A DNA stretch of 64,000 bases from Ficedula albicollis (taxonomy: Eukaryota; Chordata; Aves; Passeriformes; Muscicapidae), in contig NC_021671.1 of assembly GCF_000247815.1 (NCBI RefSeq), positions 24,470,501 through 24,534,500 of the forward strand, read 5' to 3'. Of the stretch, positions 12,244-25,963 are shown in pieces. Numbering within the stretch: position 1 is the first letter of the stretch; each line of letters opens with the position of its first letter. The notes below the pieces were generated by a model, which was given only the letters and a program-made list of their open reading frames with translations, ran no database searches and was not told the DNA's origin. The position numbers and the translations under genes are program-made.

Positions 12244-13318
12244 CATTAAACTAAATAAAAAGCACTTGAAATTTATTCCCTCGCAATTCAGCATAAATTT
12301 AAATAGAAACATTTACTGACCAAAAAGTGTAACTGAATGGATTTTTTTCCTAAATATAATCAAAGAATGCTTTCTTTAAAATTGTGAATAGCTACATGCA
12401 ATGAAAAAAAACCCTACCCTAGATAAGAGTGTTAATTAAAATTTTAATTGTATCTGTATGAATTACCAAGGGCAGAAGAAAAATCATATACAGAACATTG
12501 CTTGATGTTTTGGGTATATTTTTTTAATTTTTTTTTTTAATGTCATTCTCCCCCCCCATTCCTTTTCAACTGTTTATGGAAGCTCATTCAGCTAAACTTG
12601 AGAGTGCAAGAGCATCCCCTGCAGGACCACTACAGCCCACACCGATTTTCTCTTTTATATGGTGGTTTTTTTTCTGTTAATTTGTATTCATCTTGCATGG
12701 TGCACAGTAATTGTGTCTAGAGAATTAGAGAGGGATGGCTATTGCAGTGGTAATAGAATTACTATCAGTGTTCTAAGCCGGTAAAGGGATTGTGAGTTTC
12801 AGTCAGAGGATTTAAAAACACATGCTGAAATGTATATCGGGATCTTTGCTGCAGCACCACTTATGTATTTTTCTTTATGGTTATAAGTGAGGTCATTAAA
12901 GTCAGCAAATGTTGCTAAAAATGATGATACTAGAATTCTCTGAAAAGGCACCTTTAGCTTTGTACATGATAGCAACATATAAATGTGCAGATGCTCTGAA
13001 ATGATCAAACTGTCTGTGTCAGTGTCCTTGAATTCAGTGGGAACTGATTCACTAGCTACAACAGTAGTTACTCATTGGTTTTTTATACCGTTATTTTTTT
13101 TTCTTCCAATATGTTCTTTCTGATTTAATTTCCCCTACTTTATTTAAATGAAAGTGAAATGAGAAAATTTTCCATCATTAAATGTCAACATATTATAGAT
13201 GTGGCCAAAGCCTCAGATCTGTGTGTTTCTTCAGAGAGTGAATATATAAAAATTAATATATGGGCAGCAATTTTCAAATCCTGCAAAAGTTCTGTGGATT
13301 TTACAATATTCTGAAAGT
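12244..13318. other. Non-coding stretch, nothing recognised
   Basis: AT-rich sequence with T-runs near 12520-12540 and a short C8 run near 12551. No convincing open frame or known repeat. Confidence 0.6.
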
Positions 13319-13466
13319 AACAGCTTAATGACTGCTTATATAGTTTATAAATCCATATTATAAGTTTTAGTAATCTGTTTATATTATAAAAAAACAGCTT
13401 AATGACTGCTTATATAGTTTATAAGTCCATATTATAAGTTTTAGTAATCTGTTCATATTATAAAAG
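13319..13466. repeat. Tandem doublet, 74-bp unit
   Basis: The unit AACAGCTTAATGACTGCTTA and onward at 13319 is repeated at 13393. Differences are few (AAATCC/AAGTCC, GTTTATA/GTTCATA). Confidence 0.95.
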
Positions 13467-14128
13467 CCAACAATAAAAACCAGGAAGATTATGTCTTCTG
13501 ACCTCTTGAGGTGTTGATATTATACCTATAAGAACTAAAATGTAAATCTGTAAATCTGACTTCAGCATTAATGGAAGAAAGAAATTTCAACTATTTCACT
13601 TTATATTTGCAGAAAGATCCAACCTTTCAGTTTAACTGAAACTACAGATCCTCTGACATTTGTGCTCATACAAACAGCCTAAATAAAATTAATTTTTAGG
13701 AAATTACTTCATGTTGGTTTAAGAAGGAGAAATTGATTGTTTAACTGGTTCTTTTTCTCTCTTTTCCTGAATAATTTAGAAAGCCAAGGTCCCAGTACAG
13801 AGAAGAATTACATAGCAATGCCTGATAATGATCTGGGACTTGAAATGAAATCCAGTGAAATCTAAAAGGTTTTTTTAAAATGAGAAGTAGGATAATGACT
13901 GCAGTATTCCCTGCAGCTCTTGTTCCTTGTTCTGTTAATCTGACTTTTTCCTAGTTCTCATTTGAAAAGCTGGAAGACGCCCATTTGTATAATTTCTTAT
14001 AGAAGCAGTGTTCTTTCCCTCACAGACAGCTGGTAGTAGGCAGGGGCAAGTCTTTCCCTTGTCCTTCTTGGATACACTCCCTATACAGAGATTGGAAACC
14101 CTAGTGACAGAACAGCTGCTTGAATACC
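13467..14128. other. Non-coding stretch, nothing recognised
   Basis: Unassigned AT-rich sequence between two tandem doublets. Short frames of about 70 codons on both strands show no family resemblance. Confidence 0.55.
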
Positions 14129-14170
14129 CAGATACCCACAATACACAACCAGATACCCATAATACACAAC
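14129..14170. repeat. Tandem doublet, 21-bp unit
   Basis: CAGATACCCACAATACACAA followed by C at 14129 is repeated at 14150 with a single C-to-T change. Confidence 0.93.
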
Positions 14171-16221
14171 AACGTGTGTGCTACTCTCCTGAAGAAAAGA
14201 GCTTCTGGCTCTTTATTATTTAAAATAAACTATTAATTTCCAGACTAATAGATCAATCCTTATGAAATTTCTCCAGTCACTGGGATAAAGTAAAATGTGA
14301 GCAGATCTTTAGGAAATTCAAAAGTTGAGAACAGTTCCTAAATTGCACTTTAATTTGGCCTTAAATGCCTTTTTGTAGACATTGCACAACTATTTACAAA
14401 CAAAATTTTCTTCAAAATGTGTCTTTGCACTTCCTCACTAATCAGCTGAGATTTTGCAGAATCATGTAATAAACAGTAATTTGAAGTTAAGATGAACATC
14501 TTAGTCATCAGTTGAGATCTCCAGGCAGTAGTCTATCCCATTATTAGGCCAAAGAATATGATTGTTTTCCACTCAGAATTTTATGAAATTGTCACAATGG
14601 AATTCATTTCTACCATTCATCCTGCTACAGATTATTTTGGAACTTCGACCTCATTGGCAAAACACATCTAATTTCCAGATGAAATTTCTTCTCTGACAAT
14701 CTGTAGTCATTTGCTAACAAGTTTATGCTGTTCTTTGTGTTCAGTTTTCTTTATTGCATTTTTTCCTCTGATTATCTAAGAGAAAAGAAAATAAAGATAC
14801 TCACAAGCTTATTCTTGTCTTGATCTTTGGTCATTTAACGTCTCTTCATTATATCTTTCCGAGGTATATTTGTGTGTGTTTGGTTTCTTTAGGTTTTTTT
14901 TTTAATAAAGAGTGAAAACTGCACACAAAACTACACAGAACTATTTCCCCTCCAGGGAGGGTTTTTCATTCTTCCCTTACTGTATATCTTTCCTTCATGT
15001 GGTCCAATATTATCAGGCATCTTTTATGGCCATATATAATTTGTTTGTATTTACTAGACTCTTCCACTGGAAAAATTGCCAAACAACATTATTTGATCTA
15101 TGCAGTATAAGGATTTTAAATTGTTTGACAGTAGCACACTTGCTGAATCTATTTCAATATTAATTTACTTCTGTCTCAGAGGTTTTTATATTCAAAAGTT
15201 AAGGTGGAATTTCCTATCTTGCAATGCACTTTTCAGGCTTTCATATTCTATTCAATACTTGCATATTTTCTTTTTATGTTTTTTTTCAGTTTTATATTGA
15301 TATGAATTCTAAAATATGATTATGCTTTGTGCTACATTTGTAGCAGAGGACTTCAGATGTTTAAATGCAGGTGACTAGGGCTGTCTGAATTCATTAGCAT
15401 ATATGAAAGACACAGTCTACTTAAGAAGCTTTCTGGCCTTGCAGCTGGAGGTCAGTTGGTTTTCTTTAACCAATACATGATAGAAACAATGTTGATATTT
15501 AGCAAGTGGCATCTCACTCCACATTTTCTTTCTAAATGGTCAGATTGTTTGAATGATCTAGCACTGTTCTAGCACCTTTTTAGTATCTTTCTTGGTCTTT
15601 GGCTGCTATTGCAGAAAGATGCACGTTTCCAATAAGATCTTTGTCCTATACACCTCTCTGGTAAGTTTGTCTTAAACAAATTATCAAGTTGGAAATACCA
15701 CTAGTTTTCCATGTTTAAATAACTAATACTACCAAGACCACCACAGGTTTTCAGCTGTGTATTGCAGATTCAGGAGCCTTCAGGCAAACCAGTTATTTTA
15801 AATTTTCAAAATATATAAATCAGGGAATCAATAGGTCATTTAAGACCTATATGTAGTTAATAGACTCGAGATTATTCACATCAATAAAAAAGTAGCTGTG
15901 GCTGCCTGCACAATTCTCCAAAGTTTATTCACTTTTTGATTGAGATATTAAAGCATTTGCCTAGAATTTGGTCTGTAGAGTCACTTCAAATGTTGCTAGA
16001 CTAAGATATCTATATAGATATAGGATATATGAAACAAAGCAGAGACAAGACCCATGCTCCAATAGCAGCACCTAAAAGCTACATGGGATAATCTACACTT
16101 ATGCAAATGACATCATTCCATAGGTCTGCACACTAGCACTACAGATGTTGAGATACCTGACTCACTTATTTACTTTGACCCTTAAATTTATCTGTCAATA
16201 TTTGAGGGGAAAATTCCTTTA
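14171..16221. other. Non-coding stretch, nothing recognised
   Basis: AT-rich sequence with only short chance frames (up to 83 codons) and no repeat family I can name on either strand. Confidence 0.6.
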
Positions 16222-16391
16222 AAACTGTTTCAAGTGTTAGTTATTTACAGAAGCAATTATTACTTTTATTTTTTTCCTTTTAACTATCTCTTCAGTTCTT
16301 AGAAAGAAACTGTTTCAAGTGTTAGTTATTTACAGAAGTAATTATTACTTTTATTTTTATCCTTTTAACTATCTCTTCAGTTCTTAGAAAG
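16222..16391. repeat. Tandem doublet, 85-bp unit
   Basis: AAACTGTTTCAAGTGTTAGT and onward at 16222 is repeated at 16307, ending in TTCTTAGAAAG each time. Differences are GCAATT/GTAATT and one T/A in the T-run. Confidence 0.95.
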
Positions 16392-18496
16392 ATCTTAAGG
16401 CAAGCATTCAAACCTTAACGTTGTGACCTTGTCAGGTTAGGGTTGGATCCCCAAATGCAATAAATTTTCTGGAAGAGACTTTCCCAGCTCTGCTTCTTCC
16501 TCCTCAAGACTGGGGGAAAAAATGTCCCTACAAGAGAGAACAAAAACAAAAAGACCATGTAATTAATTGTCTTGGCTCTGACGGTGACTGACAGCAGATG
16601 ACTAGTAAAGATAAGAAGCAGCATCAATTTCTTCCTCAGTCTGCCCTCAGTACAGTTCACTGTTTGCAAAGCATGGACTTTTTGAGCACAAAGTGAGATC
16701 TTTTTATTCTACAGACACTGCTACATTCTTTCTTCTGTAGATATGATTTTGTTTTGACCTGAAACAATTATCTTACGAAACAAGTCTTTTTCCACTCTTA
16801 GCAGTGACTGCTGCAATGCTTTTCTCTAGCAGACATTATTCACCAGGGAGATGGTATCTGGGTATGACTGAAATTGAACAAGTTGGTAAAGTTGCAGATT
16901 ATAGCCATTTTCTGAGCAATGTTTAGCAAGAGGGCCAGGTGGTGGTACCACTTTGGACAGCCTCAGAGAAGGAGCTGACATTTAGAAAGGAAGATTCTGG
17001 TTTGAGAGACAGGTAGTCCCAGCCATATGACAGATACAAGTTGCTGTTTCTGCAGCTCTTATGGATTACAGAACCCTGTAGCACATTAGAAATCCTGGGA
17101 TGAGATGTACCTGTTTCTAGTAGGGAATTGATGCGATCAGATACCTGTCACCCATCCAGACAATATTGTCAGTTTCAGGCCTCAAACAAGTATCTCTGTT
17201 CTGCTGAAGAAGAGGAGAGATTGTTGAGAGATTGTTCTATGCTGAAAAATGTCAAGCTTTTTTTTTTTTTTTTTCCTTCTGGCAGAGGTTTTCTTTGCCT
17301 TTTTTTCTTGCTTAATAAATGAAGACATTTAGAATCTTTACAATGGTTTCATGGTGCCATGATTAATGCAGGCTGGAGGAGGGGTGCTGAAATACAGTTA
17401 TATTCTTATTTTTTTATTATTTTATTTTATAGATATCACCACCACACAAAAGTAAGCATTACCAATAAAGAATATAACCACTTATTTTAAGCTTCCTCTT
17501 TAATTTTGCAAAGTGGGTGAAGACAAGCAAATAACCAAAGACAACCCCAACACTCATGCACCCACCCAAATAAACACCTATTATATAAATCCCCCACCTA
17601 TTACAGAAATTGGGACCCAAGAAAATATTTTAATCTAGTTTTTGTCAATTATGTGTTTTTAGTATCAATTGAGTGCATATTTTCCTAGCTGAGTTTCAAA
17701 ACTATGTCTAATTTCATCATTTTTAAAAGAAAAAAAAAATATTTGTTGTCTTGACCCTTCAGGGAGAATGACATGACTTTTAGAAGTCTTTGTGTCAATA
17801 TAATTCAGGATAACACTCTCTTAAATTCCCCATTAGAGGATTAGCCTGGTGCAGCAACAACTGTTTTCTGTCTATCAGCTGTTAAAGTTACTGGCTAGAT
17901 GCAAAATGTGTAACTGCCTTGTAGGCTAAAATGCTAATTCCTCTCTAATTCTGGTGGCAATCGCATTAACTTGGAAGTCACTTGGCTCCAGTGCCTTTCT
18001 GTTAAATATTAAACTACTAGAAAGACAATGTCTCCTGTAATAAGAAGAATATCTAGTTGCAGACTCAACTAGTTTTGAATTTAATTACAAGGCAGTCTAA
18101 AGTATTTATTTCTGTCATTTTATAAACAGAAAAGCTAACATATTTTAAAATAAATTATCAATTCTTTCTTTTCTGTCTCTCAGTAAAATCATACTAGCTA
18201 CTGAATAGGCATCTGAGTGCTCAAAAAAAATACTAATTTTAAATGCTGGCTATTAGAAGTCACTTTTCAACACCTAATAATTAGAAAATTCAGATAGGTT
18301 ACCTGGTTCAAGCAAAGCATTAGCTTTGATAGATATAAGATCCATAAAATTATACCCAAATAAAAATGCAAATAATAAATATGTATATGCACATACATGT
18401 ATGTGAAGTAAGGCTCTGGAATATATGGGTCTTCCAGTTCCTCAGCATGCTACAAGCAGTTCCCACTGTGTGTAGCCTATCAAGTCTCATGCAGAG
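16392..18496. other. Non-coding stretch, nothing recognised
   Basis: AT-rich sequence. An 84-codon reverse frame (16415-16669) starts with a hydrophobic run but has no recognisable domain and is treated as chance. There is a small A/C-rich patch near 17520-17580 and an 11-bp doublet (GAGAGATTGTT) near 17215. Confidence 0.55.
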
Positions 18497-18572
18497 AGAG
18501 CTAGCTTATAGGACCATGTCAGATATTTGATAGCAGAGCTAGCTTATAGGACCATGTCAGATATTTGATAGC
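18497..18572. repeat. Tandem doublet, 38-bp unit, identical copies
   Basis: AGAGCTAGCTTATAGGACCA and onward at 18497 is repeated at 18535. I see no difference between the copies. Confidence 0.95.
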
Positions 18573-21500
18573 TTTTGCACTCTTGGTGGTCTCCTGCAGC
18601 TTCCCTCCTACTCTTACACTTTTATTTTGCTGAGAACACAAGTGCTTCAAGTTGCAGAAATAAGGTAAATTAGGTGTCTGAGCTCCCTTCTGCTCTGGTC
18701 AGACACACCTCTGCTCTGCTGCTGTGTCAGAGATACTGAGAGTAGCTCCAAGCAAGCTGACATTTTTATATACCAGACTGAAATGCAGAAAATTGCTCAC
18801 TGAAATCCTTGGGAAAAGGAGACTCTTCCATTAACCTACAACTGCACCACACCTGATCAGTCATATAAAATAATTTGCAAGTAGATATTGTAGAGTTAAT
18901 TTGCATCTGATTTCCTGATCTGGTTTGTTCATGTTTCCTATCTGCTCCAAATGTTAAACTAGAATTAACATCATGCCTATCTTTGACATGGTTCATTATG
19001 CAAGATCTTAATTCCTATCACCTGGACTTTAAATATATAGACATAAAGTAGGCTCTGAACATATGGAGGCAAGGCTGACATTTTTATTAAAGGGTGGTTG
19101 ATAGAATAAGTCACTTGGTACAAAGAAAAAGGCATTACAACTAGACCATCAGTGGCACAGGGGTTTTTTGTAATCTTCTGTAGTAAATGTAAAAATTATT
19201 TTCACAAAGACTTGTATTTAAATAATTTTAGAAGTTAATCACTTACATAACTTGAAATATATAAATGTTTGTTAAATTTATCTCTTTGTTAATTTAGATT
19301 TTTAAGTTCTTGCCAGTATTAGAACAGAGTGATGGACAGTACATCTATTCTCAATAAAGTCTAGTATGGGCAAAAAAATTAATCAGAGGAAATACTGGTA
19401 GTGCAAAGTAACTGGCTATAAATAGCTGAAAATGGCAAAATATTTTAAAATAAAATAGGCTTTATTGACATATGTTAGATATGCAACAGAATCATCTAGG
19501 GTATATTGAGAGATGGTTAATCAATTACAATATTATTTTATGTCCAGTTCTTGATGTTTCCAGGGTAGGGTATATATTATAATTGTCATTGACTCATATA
19601 TTATTTACTTAAGTAATCAGTTTCAAGTCACCAGGAGTATTTCATGTGAGTTTGAGTAAATTGCTACAGGCAAATGTATCTTATATGACTATAATATATG
19701 CATACCTCTGCTAATTATTCCCTCACTCCCCCTTCCCCCCCAAACAAAAAGATTGGTGCAAAAAATCTTGTTACTTTTGTGCCCATTTTTGTAATGATGG
19801 TAAACAATTTTCTTGACAGGCTATAGGTAGAGAATTTTTGTAATAAACTTACATCCACTTTACATATATTCACATAGTAATGAGTAAGGGACCCAAAGTA
19901 CATTCTTGCAATTAAAATACGTTTGTCCAGTGCAGTATTAACTACACCCTTTTAAATAAGTATACAGTTCGTATGAAGCACAATAAAATGCAGTTCAATG
20001 AAAGATTTAATTTCATTATGCTTCTTTATAATTTAGAAATTGATGGGACATATATAGTGTTTTTGTTAATGTAGTAGAAAAATACTGACTCTGACTCCTC
20101 TCTCAGTATACACAATTTTCCTGATTGAACAAGCTACATAGTGTCAAGTTATTTCTTATTAGCTTGATTTAGAGCTGGGATTCAAGTACCTGTATGTGAC
20201 ATGCAATCCATGTAAGCTGCTAAAAATTAAAGGACAAGTCAGAGCTGTTCTACTTCATATAATTAACAATTGGAGCCACAGCTTCAATCTGACTCATATT
20301 TCCCAAGCAAGTGTCTTAATCACTGGTGTGTAGAGGCAATCACTCATTTGTTCTGGCCCAGTGAATATTTATTTATTTAAAGTGGAGCAGCTCCAACAAG
20401 AAAGACAGAGACTGATGTAGTGTGTTTTAGTAGCAGGGCAATTACATAACAGAATTTATGTTAGTCAATAAATCCCTGCAACAGGGAATCACAAGATAAA
20501 ACTATTACAAGAAGTCTCAGTCATACATTTAGACAGTTGGCAGTTCTGAGAAACGGCACTGTAGCTGAAACATAATTCTCTTTAAAAACATACTCCACCA
20601 GAGATGAAAAAATGTTTCTGTTCACACTGATATTTTAGACACAGAAATACTGTACTGCCTCTTTAGCTCTTGAGGACATAAGTCTATCTTTTTCTCTTTC
20701 TATAGTAATGAACTTAGGCTAGATCAATGAGTATTTCTCGATGCTTTAAATACTAAGGTATCATAAATAGTGTTTTTTGCCAATCTACATTAGTAAAATA
20801 ATGTACTGTTATGAAACTTTACAATATTTTTAAGAACCATAGCCATGTCCATTTACATTTTTGGCATTTATTTAATTTAAGAACTAAAAATTGTTAGCAA
20901 TAGAAAAATTGTGGAGAAAAAACAAATTTTGATTCATAAGCATTAATATCTGATAGAGGGTTTTTATTGCTTATTCAAGTTACCTTTTCTGCAAGCAAAA
21001 TATTTATTTTATGTAAGAATAAGGGAATAAAGTAATCCACTATATATCTTTTGTTTAATCCTTTGTTTAACATGCAAGTTCAATGTTTTTCAAAAATAAT
21101 GTATAATTGTTACAGCAAGAGCAGAGCAGAGTTTTCTTAAAAAAAAAAAAAAAAGCACAACCAAAACAACGTGGTAGACATTCCCACAGTTTAGTATTTT
21201 ATAGTTATATAAAAGTATAAATCAAAAATGGGAAAAAGCACATAATAGCTTCAGGAAACACGAATTGTCATGAAATCTGTGAACAATATATATTTTTATT
21301 CCCTATGTCTATGCTTAGTGCTTATTTCACATGACATTCAAAATCTTGAACTTTCGGGATTTTTGGGTTTGAGGTTTTCTTGGGTTTGTGTTTTTTTGGT
21401 TTTTTTACAAATTTAATATTAATTTCACCCATTTATGATAGATATTTCCTTTTACCATGCAGAATGCCTGATATTTATTGAGAGAGGTGTCAGAAATAAA

Positions 21501-23319
21501 CACTATTTAGGTTCTGGAAATCAACCCACAATGTATGATTTTCGTAAGTGTCTCAATTAAACACAAAGAAATATACAAAGAAACTTAACTTACCCTGGAG
21601 ACAGCTACGCAATAAGATGAGAGAAAAATGTATTACTTTCAGCATAGGCATGCTGGTTCTTGTAAGCTGCTGCAGCATCTGACGATGTCAGAATGTGAGA
21701 ATGACTTTAGATGAACTAAGATTGAATTGTGTTTTGGAGAATAAAGAAAATTATATTCAGTACATGTCTTACTGACGTTTATGTGTATTACTGTCATATT
21801 AAAGAAACAGTACTTGATAAACACAGATTTATTTCCTGTTTTTTCATGTTAGCAAGCTTTTCAGGTGACATAGAAGCACATGGATAACAAAGAGGGTACA
21901 AGAGCTCAAGATGATCCAGAAATTTATGTCAGGTAGGGCCCATATCTGTGAGCTGGAATCATTGTACAATAATATAATATCAAAGGAATGATAGCATGGG
22001 CAGTGCAAGCCAGTATTAATGCTAGAATAGTTCTACAATTTTGCCTTCTAATTCCTCACTAACAGTTAAGTAGAACGGGTATTTATGGGTATATCAGTAC
22101 ATTTATGACATCACTAATGGTTTGTTTCTCCTTCTCAATGTCAAAGATCCAATTTTCTTGCTATGTACACTGACAATAGCCCAACATCTGCTCTTAACTT
22201 TCCATCAAACTTCAGCAATTGAGGGCACTGACCTAGTCTGAGCACTCAGATGCACTTTACATTCCTATAAGGAAGCTTTTAAAGAGCTTGATCATTTTGG
22301 ACTGCAAATCAATCCAAAAGGAGGATGGAAGCTGTTGCAAACTGTAGTATTGCAGGTAGGAGTCATTTCAGTGAGGTGATTTTTAGAAAAGTTGCTGTCA
22401 TTCAGGCAACAGCACTTGAGGAGCTACTAACACTCATGGGTCATTAATCCAACACACAGGTTTACCTACTAGAGCCTCTCTACACTGCTCCAGGTAATAT
22501 TTCAGTAGCCAGCTGGATGCCAGCATTGCTCTGAAAGATTTGCATTTTCCTAACATGTTAATTTATCACACAATGAGCTTTTCTTTCAGTCAGCTGTCCA
22601 AAGGGAATCTTGCAAGCAGAGGGAAGTTGTGACATTCATGTGCTTATGATGAGGGAAAGAATATCACCAAAATATATACAAATTTAAAGGATTAAACTGT
22701 CAGGCTTTAGGACTGCTTTTAATCAAGTTACAGGCAGCTAAACCTGGTTACACACTTTGTAACTTCAGGCAAATTTATGAGAGTTATAATTTAAAAGCAG
22801 TTTATAGTGACAAAGGAGATAAGGAGGCAGTGTCAGCAGGTGAATCAGACCTCTGGAGTTCTCTATACTCTGCTGCAGGTTTAAGGAAGGTAGACAAGGA
22901 CAGTCCTAACCATCACATATTATATTATTCCTAGACATGTGAGGAATGTCTGGTACTTAGTTACCCCCATGGGTTAAGCTACAACACTGTGCCACATTGT
23001 ATTTTTGGGGGGAGAAAATTAGCTCTAAATTTCTGCATCTTTCTCTGCTTCAGTTAAAATTTGAAAGAAAAGATATATTAGTAACATACATAACTTTTAG
23101 ATTGGAGTATCCAGTACATTTGCCTTTAAAAGGTATTCTATTATTTCTCCTGTCTATTTCACATCATCTGACTTTTCATGAATGTCCTCTGCCTGGTTCT
23201 GAAGGATGTATTAAATATTCCTATTAATATGGCATTTGACATCTTCCTCTTCATGTAGTATATGACTGTATATGGCAAAACCACATCTTAAACATACTTA
23301 ATTCCTGAAGGCCTTTCGT
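18573..23319. other. Long non-coding stretch, nothing recognised
   Basis: Nearly 5 kb of AT-rich sequence without a plausible gene. All frames are under 80 codons. An A-run near 21140 and a T/G-rich patch near 21357-21405 (the reverse-strand equivalent of the A/C tracts) are the only visible compositional features. Confidence 0.65.
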
Positions 23320-23765
23320 ACTAATGAAAGGCTCAAGTAAAGAAAACATTGATTGTTTCAGCCTTTGCCATGTCATGTTCCAGCTGGTCCCCTTCTCCCT
23401 TCAGCAGGTAGCTGTCATTTTCCCTAGTTTTTCTTTTGCTGCTGCTGTAGATGCAGAAGCCCATCTTGTTTATCTTCACATCCCTCAGCAGGTTCAAGTC
23501 CAGATAGGCTTTGGCTTCCCTAACCCATCCCCGCATGATCAGACAATGTCTTTATACTCCTCTAGGGCTGCATGTCCCTGCTTGCACATCCTGCATGCTT
23601 CCTCTTTATGCTTCAGCTTAATCAGGAGTTCCTTGCTCACCCCTGCAGTCCTTCCACCACTTTGACTTGCTACACATTGGATTGGACCATTCTTGAGCAT
23701 GGAAAAAATGATCCTTGAAAATCAACCATCTCTCCAGGATAGCTCTTTGCTCTCAGCTTACTGAA
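23320..23765 (-). mobile_element. CR1 LINE fragment, antisense, ORF2 linker region
   Basis: Read on the reverse strand this matches the stretch of CR1 ORF2 between the endonuclease and reverse-transcriptase domains. The peptide carries REAKAYLDLNLLRDVK, then SSKRKTREN, then KAETINVFF, the recognisable spacing of that linker. On the forward strand the characteristic blocks are CAGATAGGCTTTGGCTTCCC, ATGATCAGACAATGTCT and AGGAGTTCCTTGCTCA. The frame is broken, and neither the catalytic domains nor the 3' end are present. It is an old internal fragment, not a gene. Confidence 0.88.
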
Positions 23766-25892
23766 TATTGTGACTAGTATCTGCCATAGACTTAGGCAGA
23801 CTAGCTCAGCACAACTATCATGTATCAGCTCTTTTGGGTTACAAGTCTAAAAAAATACAAGCAATAATTAACACTTGCTCTGATGAGTCTATCATCATCC
23901 AGCTGCCACAATTGTAAATTACACATCTATTTTTCTAAGAGAAATTATTATGAAGTTGATTTCAGTTTTGTTTGTCTGTGTATTCTTTTGTTCCTTGGTT
24001 CCTATTACTAATTACAGTGCTTCTTAAAGTGTGTTCTGTATTCCAGATTCCAGAGATACCATAATGAAAAATATTTCCTTTGTGGACTTATATGTCCCTA
24101 ATGGATAGGATACAGCATCCTCCACTAAGAAAGAGCAAAAGGAAACTTTCAAATTATATTTTGTGCCTCTTGATGTGACCTTGAGATCATATTTATGAGC
24201 AGCTACCACTATGTTAATACTCTGGAACACATATTTTTGACAAGATGACTTGGAAAAATGCAGTATATGTTGTATCTATCCCTGCATGGTACAAGGTTAA
24301 AGATTTAACCCATTTCTTCAGTACTACACATAGTTTTATCTTAATTTAAAGCGATCATACCTTAGCCTCACAACAGTGCATTTCAAGCACACTTGCCCTT
24401 GATATTGTCCCTTTTAATTTTTTCCCCCCTTTTATCAAGGCAAAGCAAAAGCTGAAAAATGAATGTGAGTAGTATCTCATCTCAATTGACTTTCATTTAC
24501 ATTACATTTCATGTATCAGTTTGGAACACATTTAAAATCAAGAAATTTTTGACTAAGTGACAAGTCAAGGGAAGGACATTAGCTCAGAACTTGTTGACTA
24601 CTTATTGCTAAAAATCAGGATGAAATTTATAGGGAGTCAATGAAAGCTGTCTGAAGAAAGTCTCTGGTCATATACTACCTCCCATTTTACTACCTCATTC
24701 TTTCCTCCACCTCAAAGACTATTCTTCCAGCACCTTTTTAATTTTCATTCCCAGTTTAAACTAACTCTTTCTCCTTTATTAAAAATCATCTATTTCTTTC
24801 CTGTTTCATCTTTCTCACTCTTTTTTACTAATGTGTTGCCATATAAGCTGGGCAAACAAATTATTTTTCCCAGCATTCAAAATTTACTTTCTAATTAGAT
24901 TGAGTACTACCGGGCATCTAAATTTAATATTTGATAAATTAGTTAAGCATTTTGCATTACAGGAATAAAATAGTACCAAAATATATTTAATATGAATGTT
25001 CAAGAAAACCCTGAAGAAACATTTTAATCAGCTAGCTCTGGTCATGCATGGCCAATTAAAATACTTCAAATTAACCATCTTCAGTCCTTCAAAGTGAGAT
25101 GAAAACTTCGTCTTCTGAATTTTTACACATGGAATAGTAAGCTTAGGATCAGCTGCCTGAAGAAAGAGACAGAAACCTGAGGACATCTACCACTGATTTT
25201 GGATAATGAATCTACTGTCACCAGAAGTGAGATTTAAACAATTTGATGCTAGAAAGTTGACCCAGTAAGAAGAAAAAAGAAGAAACTTTTAATTTTACTG
25301 TCTTGCGAAAAAAACAGCAGTTCAAACAATTTTTTGTGTCTAAGTTTGAGATTAATCAATTTTTTTAAAGAGTTTATTCATTTACAGAGAGAAGGAGAGG
25401 AAAGAGAGACCTAATGCAGGTTTAGATTTTTCCTGGGCTGTCTCTACCTGGCTGGATTTAGCCTTTACAGTTCACAGTGGTTAATATCAAAGTTCAGACT
25501 ATATTTTTTCCATTCCTTTCCCAGGCAATTTAGGGGAAAAGGAAAAAATAAAAAGCCTTTTAATGTACAACAGACTCCAGGCATACAGTCATTGATGAGA
25601 CACAGGCATTTCTAAAGAGCTTTTCAGCCCACCAGGATCTGAGCTGCTCCCTTAAGCCATTTATCTCTTGCCAATGCTACAAACTGAACTTTGACAAACA
25701 GATTTCTAATTTAGTCTTGTGCCTAATTCATGTGGGACTAAGCAAGAGCATTATGTTTCTTTTCATCTTCTTTTTTTGTTCTTTGTTTGTAAAGTCTTTC
25801 ATTTACACAGACATAAGCAGTGAACTACAATGTTAGCTGTGTATATGAAGAGGAAAAGGAAGGTGGCACTCCTGAGCATTTGCCCCAGATGC
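23766..25892. other. Non-coding stretch, nothing recognised
   Basis: AT-rich sequence with no frame above about 74 codons and no repeat family I can name. Confidence 0.6.
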
Positions 25893-25963
25893 ACACCACA
25901 AAAAACAAACAAAAACAAAAAACAAAACAAAACAAAAAAACAAACAAACAAAAAAACACACCT
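25893..25963 (+). repeat. A/C-only low-complexity tract (CAAA/CAAAA)
   Basis: About 70 bases of mixed CAAA, CAAAA and CACA units with no G or T. Short frames through it translate to Lys/Asn/Thr/Gln repeats and are not coding. Confidence 0.9.

Noticed and set aside
23333..23536. 67-codon reverse frame as an independent small protein
   Set aside because: It is a fragment of CR1 LINE ORF2 (linker region), broken on both sides.
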